Assembly (NCBI GenBank): GCA_900553005.1
Contig: USBU01000023.1
Coordinates: 1-11,059, forward strand
DNA from: an uncultured Eubacteriales bacterium
GTDB taxonomy: Bacteria; Bacillota; Clostridia; Christensenellales; Pumilibacteraceae
Length of the DNA stretch: 11,059 bases
Reading direction: 5' to 3'
Below the pieces are notes generated by a model, which did no database searches, had not been told where the DNA came from, and saw only the letters and a list, made by a program, of their open reading frames with translations. Made by a program: the position numbers and the translations under genes. Every line of letters begins with the position of its first letter. Positions within the stretch are counted from its first letter, which is position 1. Below are positions 7,013 through 11,059 of the stretch, piece by piece.

Positions 7013-7055
7013 TCTGTCTGAAAAGACGAACCGCACGCTTAAGACTATGAAATAT

Positions 7056-7092
7056 AAAAGCGCATGGATAATCGCTTGTCCATACGCTTTTT
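7056..7092 (+). terminator. Intrinsic terminator of the pepV-trxA-SGNH operon
   Basis: AAAAGCG(C)ATGGA (7056-7068) pairs with TCCAT(A)CGCTTTT (7079-7091), a 12-bp stem with one C/A mismatch and a 10-nt loop, ending in TTTTT (7088-7092). It lies 43 nt after the SGNH stop codon. The A-run at its left side means it could also act on minus-strand transcripts. Confidence 0.85.
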
Positions 7093-7240
7093 GATTTAAA
7101 AACTTCAATACGCACATATTGCGGAAAAAACAGTTACGCAACGCTTTTAATTCAACGAAATTTTTTTCGCACATCTGCCGCTCCGCCGATTGCTTATAAT
7201 AATATATGCAGATGCCAAAGCTTAACTATTTTAAATTATC

Positions 7241-7263
7241 AAGCCGTTTTCAAACGTCGGCTT
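7241..7263 (+). terminator. Weak terminator-like hairpin
   Basis: AAGCCG (7241-7246) and CGGCTT (7258-7263) form a 6-bp stem with an 11-nt loop, followed by TTCCCTTTT. The T-run is interrupted, so termination would be weak. Confidence 0.35.
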
Positions 7264-7298
7264 TTCCCTTTTAAAACCGTTTACAATGCCTTTACAGA

Positions 7299-7331
7299 CC
7301 GAACTGAAAAAAATCACGTTCGGCTTTTTTT
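7299..7331 (+). terminator. Terminator-like hairpin in the spacer
   Basis: CCGAAC (7299-7304) and GTTCGG (7318-7323) form a 6-bp stem with a 13-nt loop, followed by C and seven Ts (7325-7331). This looks like an intrinsic terminator on the + strand, but the operon upstream already ends at 7056-7092. It may be a backup, or the end of a small unannotated RNA. Confidence 0.5.
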
Positions 7332-7458
7332 AAGTTTAAATCCGCAAACGAATAAAATTTCAACCAACTATTACCGTATCGTCCGCATTCCAAACCGTTT
7401 CAAACGGCCTAACAAGCGTATTTTTCACGTTTGCCACTAGTGCCCGACCGATTTTCCG

Positions 7459-8859
7459 TCAGCCCTCCACCCCGTCGAAAATAAGCTCCGGCACATATTT
7501 TGCAAATTCCTTAAGCACGTCGTACCAGCTTCCGCTAAGCTCGCTCATATGGTGGATATATGGGCCTTCCACAAGTTTTCTTTCAAGCGCGGGCAGATCT
7601 TTGAATTCAGCCCACATGTACGTGCCGAAGGTAAAAGGACCGTCGCCCGTTTCCGCTTCCGCCGCAAAAAGATAATACTTTCCCCTTTCTCCCTGAAAAC
7701 GAGAAATCGTATATTTACCGTCTTTTACGCGGAAAGACGGACGCGCGTTATAAAGATATGCCCGGCTGTCCTCCGCCTTTGCCGACATCGGGAAAGGTCC
7801 GCAGTGCCACAAAAGCTCGCCGTTATCGTCATGAGGATTGCGGCAGGTGAATTCGCCGAACAACGGCGGTTTTTTGCCGCGGGCGGCGGCTGACAAAACG
7901 GCGTTTGTTATCGCGCCGTGCACGTCCGACTCGCATGTGACAAGTATCCCCTCGTCCGCCAGAATACTCATAGCCACGCAGGGCATAGCGCCGAAGCCCG
8001 GCTGCATGGCCGTCCAGCACTCGGTAGCGATCACTCCGGGATTATATTCCCGATCGATATCCTTATAAAACTCAACAAACGCCATCATCTTGACCAGTTG
8101 CTCGCGCGGTACGGAGGATACGTCGACTGCGGCCGAATATTTGTCGGCGTATTCTTCCAATTTCTTGCGGCGGTTAAGATAGATATCTTCAAGCTGATTT
8201 AAAGCCTCGGCCATATTGACGGTAACGGTGCTTATCCCGAATTTCTCCGTAAGCTCGGTCTCGTTGCACATGACGCTTTTAAACGGCCTGAGACGAGTGC
8301 CGACCAGCGCCACGGTAAGATTTTTGAAATTTTTTACCATACACGCCACGGACAGAAATTTATCGACTCCGTCCGAAAAAGCGCTATCGGTTTCAAGACA
8401 GTTTTCTATATAGCTGAACGGGATATTCTGTCGTTTTAGCTGCTTGGAAATGGCAAAAACGCCGCACTGCGCGTCGGTATATCTGGTGCCGTCCGCCTCG
8501 AACTTAAGGTCGCGGGGCGCGTACAGCAAAACGGGTACGTTCATCAGCCTGGCTATTTTTCCGGCGGCCTCTTCGTTGCCGAAATTACAGTTGATTATAA
8601 ATATCGCGTCCACCTTTTCCGCCCTGAAGCGCTCGGCAACTTTTTCGCAGTCGGATTCGAGAAAAAGCAGTCCCTCCTCGTTCAGCCATTCCAAATCAAC
8701 GAATTCGGTGTTCTCGTCGCCGAAACGCGACTTAATAAACGGAATTATGCGGTTTTTGTTGGCGACCGCGTAATCGGGATTAAAAATGCCTGTACGCTTA
8801 GGTCCCGGCAAAAATCTGCGCTCGGGGACAAGTCCGATTTTCAGCTTATAGTCAAGCAT
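7459..8859 (-). CDS. L-fucose/L-arabinose isomerase-superfamily protein
   Basis: A 466-residue protein of the fucose/arabinose isomerase-like superfamily, whose characterised members interconvert aldoses and ketoses using a divalent metal. Residues about 5-170 form the N-terminal alpha/beta part (DAIFIINCNFGNEE at 84-97 is a typical strand-loop). The C-terminal part supplies metal-ligand positions equivalent to the Glu, Asp and His of FucI: E280 in ATECWT, D312 in CESDVHGA and H352 in WHCGPFP. All three are intact, so it is probably an active enzyme. It is shorter than true FucI (about 590 residues), so it belongs to the smaller, largely uncharacterised branch; the sugar cannot be named. ATG 8859 has AAGGAGA 5 nt upstream. 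The frame continues to 8982 but would then overrun the divergent promoter region. It is divergent from an AraC-type regulator, which is its likely controller. No kinase, aldolase or sugar transporter is adjacent. Confidence 0.8.
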   Translation of the reverse strand: MLDYKLKIGLVPERRFLPGPKRTGIFNPDYAVANKNRIIPFIKSRFGDENTEFVDLEWLNEEGLLFLESDCEKVAERFRAEKVDAIFIINCNFGNEEAAGKIARLMNVPVLLYAPRDLKFEADGTRYTDAQCGVFAISKQLKRQNIPFSYIENCLETDSAFSDGVDKFLSVACMVKNFKNLTVALVGTRLRPFKSVMCNETELTEKFGISTVTVNMAEALNQLEDIYLNRRKKLEEYADKYSAAVDVSSVPREQLVKMMAFVEFYKDIDREYNPGVIATECWTAMQPGFGAMPCVAMSILADEGILVTCESDVHGAITNAVLSAAARGKKPPLFGEFTCRNPHDDNGELLWHCGPFPMSAKAEDSRAYLYNARPSFRVKDGKYTISRFQGERGKYYLFAAEAETGDGPFTFGTYMWAEFKDLPALERKLVEGPYIHHMSELSGSWYDVLKEFAKYVPELIFDGVEG

Positions 8860-8895
8860 ATCATTCTCCTTGAAATATAATGTTAATTTGATTTT

Positions 8896-8950
8896 ATTAT
8901 ACTGCCGCTTAAGCGCGCCGCGCCACTCAACAGTTAGTCCGATTGTATCA
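8896..8950 (-). promoter_or_regulatory. Probable promoter region of the isomerase gene
   Basis: Two -10 candidates are seen on the minus strand. TGATACAAT (complement of 8942-8950) is an extended -10 without a good -35, as often found at activator-dependent promoters; it gives a leader of about 75 nt. TATAAT (complement of 8896-8901) is closer to the gene but also lacks a -35 at 17 nt. A 10-bp palindrome CGCTTAAGCG (8906-8915) lies between them. Which is used cannot be decided by reading. Confidence 0.4.
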
Positions 8951-8977
8951 AAAATTAACCAATTTTCGTTGCCAACG
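8951..8977. promoter_or_regulatory. Inverted repeats between divergent promoters, candidate operator
   Basis: AAAATT-AACC-AATTTT (8951-8966) is followed directly by CGTTG-C-CAACG (8967-8977). The second overlaps the -35 box of the AraC gene promoter, and both lie just upstream of the extended -10 of the isomerase gene. This position would let one bound regulator act on both promoters. AraC proteins often bind direct rather than inverted repeats, so the assignment is tentative. Confidence 0.4.
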
Positions 8978-8998
8978 CGCAATGACTTATGCTATACT
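8969..8998 (+). promoter_or_regulatory. Promoter of the AraC-type regulator gene
   Basis: TTGCCA (8969-8974) and TATACT (8993-8998) are 18 nt apart, and TG at 8990-8991 gives an extended -10 (TGCTATACT). The predicted start near 9005 falls inside the ribosome binding site AAGGAGA (9004-9010), so the leader would be only about 15 nt. Confidence 0.65.
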
Positions 8999-9019
8999 TT
9001 TTCAAGGAGAAATAAAAGC

Positions 9020-9805
9020 ATGAGCTTTGACTACGAACCTAAAAGAGACGAAAACGACGCGCTTTACTTCACCCACGTAATCAAGCGGACGGGGGAAAGC
9101 CGGCTGCCGCATTTTCATAAGAGCATAGAGCTGGTCTGCGTCAAAAGCGGTGAAATGCAATCCACCGTGGGGCAAAACCATTTGACGGCCTCAGCGGGCG
9201 ATATTGTGCTAGTTAATTCCTTTAACGTACATTCGACAATGTACCTGACCGACTGCGAACTTTTTTGTATGGTGATAAGCGACAGCTACCTGCATGACTT
9301 CAAAAAATCTTCGGATGGAAAAAAGTTTTCCCATATTTTAGACGACAAGGAATATAACCGGCGTGAAATCTATCCGATTGCGGAAAGCTTTTACGCAAGG
9401 TTCAACGGCGCGTCAAAATTGGTCGCGCAAGGCTATATATCCCTGATACTGGGACTGCTGCAGTATCGTTACCCCATGGAAAACGCGGAAAGTAAAAGCG
9501 CGGAGGCCTTTATCCCGGACGTATTAAGCTATATTGAAAAAAATTTTACCGACAATATCACGCTCGTATCCTTGTCCGAACGATTCGGATACTGTCCGCA
9601 GTATTTATCCAAGGCCTTTAACCGAACCGTCGGTATGCACCTTAAAAATTACGTAAACAATCTCCGCGTAACCAAGGCTCAGGAGCTTTTATCCGACGAA
9701 AGCGCGGGCACCGTGCTCGACATAGCTCTGTCCTGCGGCTTCGACAGCGCAAGCTCCTTCTACCGTGCATATAAAGCCGCTTTCGGAGCGGCGCCCAAAC
9801 GCTGA
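9020..9805 (+). CDS. AraC-family transcriptional regulator
   Basis: A 261-residue two-domain regulator. Residues about 10-90 form a cupin-like sensor domain, with HFH at 31-33 (common in sugar-sensing AraC members) and SAGDIVLVNSFNVH at 58-71. Residues about 165-261 are the double helix-turn-helix DNA-binding domain. Its first HTH lies around LSERFGYCPQYLSKAFN (185-201), its second around DIALSCGFDSASSFYRAYK (234-252), with the linker RVTKAQELL (216-224) between them. The C-terminus, AAFGAAPKR, ends at the usual place. ATG 9020 is chosen because AAGGAGA lies 9 nt upstream and the sensor domain starts soon after; the frame also stays open to 8870, into the promoter region. It is divergent from the isomerase gene and probably activates it in response to a small sugar-like ligand; the ligand is inferred from family and context only. 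Confidence 0.93.
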   Translation: MSFDYEPKRDENDALYFTHVIKRTGESRLPHFHKSIELVCVKSGEMQSTVGQNHLTASAGDIVLVNSFNVHSTMYLTDCELFCMVISDSYLHDFKKSSDGKKFSHILDDKEYNRREIYPIAESFYARFNGASKLVAQGYISLILGLLQYRYPMENAESKSAEAFIPDVLSYIEKNFTDNITLVSLSERFGYCPQYLSKAFNRTVGMHLKNYVNNLRVTKAQELLSDESAGTVLDIALSCGFDSASSFYRAYKAAFGAAPKR

Positions 9806-9816
9806 ACGCGCCTTTT
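9790..9816 (+). terminator. Weak terminator-like hairpin overlapping the AraC stop
   Basis: GGCGC (9790-9794) and GCGCC (9808-9812) form a 5-bp GC stem around a 13-nt loop holding the stop codon at 9803-9805, followed by TTTT. The stem is short and the T-run is minimal. Confidence 0.35.
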
Positions 9817-9985
9817 GATTGACAGTACGGCCCGGTTGAAATAACGACGTCTTTTATCGATATTTCCATACACTGCCGATATATTTTTATTTTTTCTAAG
9901 TTTAATCGGGACGGCGTTGATCTGAATCGCTTTTTAAAAACGAAACCGCGCCATATTGCCGGGCATAACAAAACAATACAGATTA

Positions 9986-10789
9986 TTATAATTCCGAAAT
10001 TATAGCCGCTATAGCTCCCTGAGAGCTGTCCGCCGTCACCTTATCGGCAACCTCTTTAAGAGACGCTATCGCATTTCCGACCGCATATCCTACGTCCGCA
10101 AATTCTATCATGCCGATATCGTTCTGATTGTCGCCCGCACAGATTATTTTATCGAAGCTTCTGCCCATAAGCGGAAGCATCGCTTTAAGCGCCGCGCCTT
10201 TTCCGCTGCCCTTGGGACAAATTTCCAACGTGGTGGGACTGGACATTTCCACAGAATATCTGTCGGCAAACAGCCTTTGCGCCTCGGCATAATGACGGGC
10301 GGCATATTCCCTGCCGCGGCCGTAATGCTCCACTACCATTTTATACGCGGGAAAACGCGGACCGGACAGCGCCGTATCAAGGTCGTCGCCCGAAGCAAAA
10401 AATGTGAACTTAAAGTCGCTGTCCGTAATACGTATAAACTCATACTCATCCGCAAAAGGCGCAAAAAAACGTACTGCGTCCAAACAGCGCTCGTCCATCG
10501 TATATGACAGTACGGCGCGCCGCTCGGAAAACGAATAAACCGCGGTCCCGTTGCAGCATACGCAAAGATCGGAAATCGGCATTATCGATTTAAGCGCCTC
10601 GATCTCGTCAGGATTGCGCCCGGAAACCACCGCAAACGTACCGCCCGCGGCTGTAAAACGCTTGACCGCTTCGATATTATTTTCCGGAATGCAAGCAAAT
10701 CTGTCGTCGCCCGGCTTATATTCGTATGTATAACTGGTTAAGGTATGGTCGTAATCGCTGCAAAGCAGTATTCCGTCGTATCGTTTCAT
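9986..10789 (-). CDS. Cof-type HAD-IIB family phosphatase
   Basis: A 267-residue cytoplasmic hydrolase of the haloacid dehalogenase superfamily, Cof/IIB subclass, which removes phosphate from small metabolites, often sugar phosphates. All four HAD motifs are present: DYDHTL with nucleophile D12 and general acid D14 (motif I), SGR at 56-58 (motif II), the lysine motif in PKGSGKG (K193/K197, motif III), and GDNQND at 219-224 with D220 and D224 (motif IV). The cap domain occupies about 85-190. Length is normal for Cof proteins (260-280). AGGAG lies 7 nt before the ATG at 10789, and its own promoter lies at 10818-10846. It is convergent with the AraC gene. A 7-bp AT-rich inverted repeat (9987-9993 with 9998-10004) overlaps its stop codon but has no T-run after it. 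The substrate cannot be read from sequence, and nothing links it firmly to the isomerase pair. Confidence 0.92.
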   Translation of the reverse strand: MKRYDGILLCSDYDHTLTSYTYEYKPGDDRFACIPENNIEAVKRFTAAGGTFAVVSGRNPDEIEALKSIMPISDLCVCCNGTAVYSFSERRAVLSYTMDERCLDAVRFFAPFADEYEFIRITDSDFKFTFFASGDDLDTALSGPRFPAYKMVVEHYGRGREYAARHYAEAQRLFADRYSVEMSSPTTLEICPKGSGKGAALKAMLPLMGRSFDKIICAGDNQNDIGMIEFADVGYAVGNAIASLKEVADKVTADSSQGAIAAIISEL

Positions 10790-10817
10790 ACAGTTCTCCT
10801 GCGTCAGTCTGACTTAA

Positions 10818-10846
10818 AGTTTAGCATAAGCAGCCTCGCTTGACAA
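10818..10846 (-). promoter_or_regulatory. Sigma-A promoter of the HAD phosphatase gene
   Basis: On the minus strand TTGTCA (complement of 10841-10846) and TAAACT (complement of 10818-10823) are 17 nt apart, with a TG giving an extended -10 (TGCTAAACT). The start would be near 10811, about 20 nt before the ATG, with AGGAG in between. It lies just after the terminator of the upstream ABC gene, so the two genes are separate transcription units. Confidence 0.7.
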
Positions 10847-10880
10847 GCAAAAGGACGCGCATAAAAAATATACGCGTCCT
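10847..10880 (-). terminator. Intrinsic terminator of the ABC transporter gene
   Basis: AGGACGCG (10852-10859) and CGCGTCCT (10873-10880) form a perfect 8-bp stem with a 13-nt AT-rich loop. On the minus strand the stem is followed by TTTGCTTG; the T-run is short but the stem is strong. It begins 21 nt after the ABC gene stop codon. Confidence 0.75.
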
Positions 10881-10901
10881 GCAATTCAAAAATTAAAAAT
10901 A

Positions 10902-11059
10902 TCAAAGCACCTTGGCCAGAAAATCCTTAAGCCGCGGCGACTTGGGATCGGCAAAAAATTTGTCGGGAGTATTTTCCTCGGCAATAACGCCGCCGTCCAT
11001 GAAAAGCACGCGCGTGGCAACTTCTCTTGCAAATCCCATCTCGTGCGTTACTATCACCA
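10902..11059 (-). CDS. C-terminal end of a polar amino-acid ABC transporter ATPase
   Basis: The last 51 residues of an ABC ATP-binding subunit; the 5' part lies outside the window. It begins in the switch (H-loop) strand VIVTHEMGFAREVA, with the conserved His in THEM, followed by VLFMDGGVIAEENTPDKFF. It ends in the family tail DPKSPRLKDFLAKVL. THEMxFAREVAxRVxFMDxG is characteristic of GlnQ/ArtP/HisP-type ATPases that power uptake of polar amino acids (glutamine, arginine, cystine and similar). The Walker motifs and signature are not in view. It would work at the cytoplasmic face of the membrane with a permease and a binding lipoprotein, probably encoded next to it beyond 11059. Its terminator follows at 10847-10880. 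The specific amino acid cannot be told from this fragment. Confidence 0.93.
   Translation of the reverse strand, partial: VIVTHEMGFAREVATRVLFMDGGVIAEENTPDKFFADPKSPRLKDFLAKVL

Larger units (their letters stand above)
7093..7458. other. Non-coding stretch with terminator-like hairpins
   Basis: I find no credible gene in these 366 nt. It is AT-rich with many T-runs. A TATAAT at 7195-7200 has no matching -35. Two terminator-like hairpins follow (7241-7263 and 7299-7331, listed separately), which together could frame a short + strand RNA of about 60-130 nt. A near-palindrome CCGTTTCAAACGG at 7395-7407 resembles CCGTTTTCAAACG at 7245-7256. The stretch also holds the 3' flank of the isomerase gene, which ends at 7459, and no clear minus-strand terminator for it is visible. 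Confidence 0.35.

Noticed and set aside
8860..9019. Upstream extensions of both the isomerase (to 8982) and the AraC gene (from 8870)
   Set aside because: The two would overlap each other across a region with clear promoter boxes, and internal ATGs at 8859 and 9020 both have AAGGAGA sites.
9806..9985. Possible tRNA or small gene between the AraC and HAD genes
   Set aside because: No T-loop or acceptor-stem pattern, no ribosome binding site and no codon-like reading frame. It looks like a plain AT-rich convergent spacer.
10840..10867. TTGACA on the + strand as a promoter
   Set aside because: The sequence 17 nt downstream is A-rich without a -10 box, it runs into the ABC terminator hairpin, and no + strand gene follows. 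The reverse-strand promoter for the HAD gene explains the site.
1..11059. Defence, phage, transposon or CRISPR content
   Set aside because: No repeat array, transposase, integrase, nuclease or toxin-antitoxin gene can be read in any frame. Genes are housekeeping or metabolic with similar base and codon use throughout.

Overview
This window reads as an ordinary, compact stretch of chromosome from an anaerobic Bacillota, probably a gut-associated Clostridia-like lineage. The grounds are near-balanced base composition, strong AAGGAG-type ribosome binding sites, sigma-A promoters with TTGACA/TATAAT boxes, intrinsic terminators, and the gene set (PepV-type dipeptidase, Cof-type HAD hydrolase, GxDLY-type SGNH esterase, polar amino-acid ABC ATPase). 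The taxonomic call is an inference. I see no phage, transposon, CRISPR, rRNA or tRNA signal.

Layout. 1-102 is the tail of an unrecognised + strand gene. A SGNH esterase (290-1372, minus) follows, driven by a clear promoter about 250 nt upstream of its start codon, so its leader is long. Divergent from it is gluQ (1791-2714, +), a tRNA-modifying paralogue of glutamyl-tRNA synthetase. It faces gltX itself (2904-4322, minus), which ends in a good terminator. Divergent from gltX is a three-gene unit on the + strand: a PepV-like M20 dipeptidase (4512-5912), thioredoxin (5946-6248) and a second, unrelated SGNH hydrolase (6251-7012), closed by a terminator at 7056-7092. Its promoter matches the sigma-A consensus at all 12 positions, and its leader begins with a tandem repeat followed by a palindrome.

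A non-coding stretch of about 365 nt with further hairpins follows the terminator. Next is a divergent pair: a fucose/arabinose isomerase-like enzyme (7459-8859, minus) and an AraC-type regulator (9020-9805, +). Inverted repeats lie between their promoters. This is the most likely place for uncharacterised biology: a probable sugar-responsive regulator and an isomerase of unknown substrate, with no kinase, aldolase or transporter beside them. The window closes with a Cof-type HAD phosphatase (9986-10789, minus) and the C-terminal end of an amino-acid ABC transporter ATPase (10902-11059, minus).

Several reading frames extend upstream of the true starts. I chose internal ATGs for four genes (1372 minus, 4512 plus, 8859 minus, 9020 plus) from ribosome binding sites and family starts. 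No clearly new multi-gene system is visible. The best leads are the orphan isomerase/AraC pair, the leader architecture of the dipeptidase operon, the gluQ/gltX pairing, and the long leader of the first esterase.
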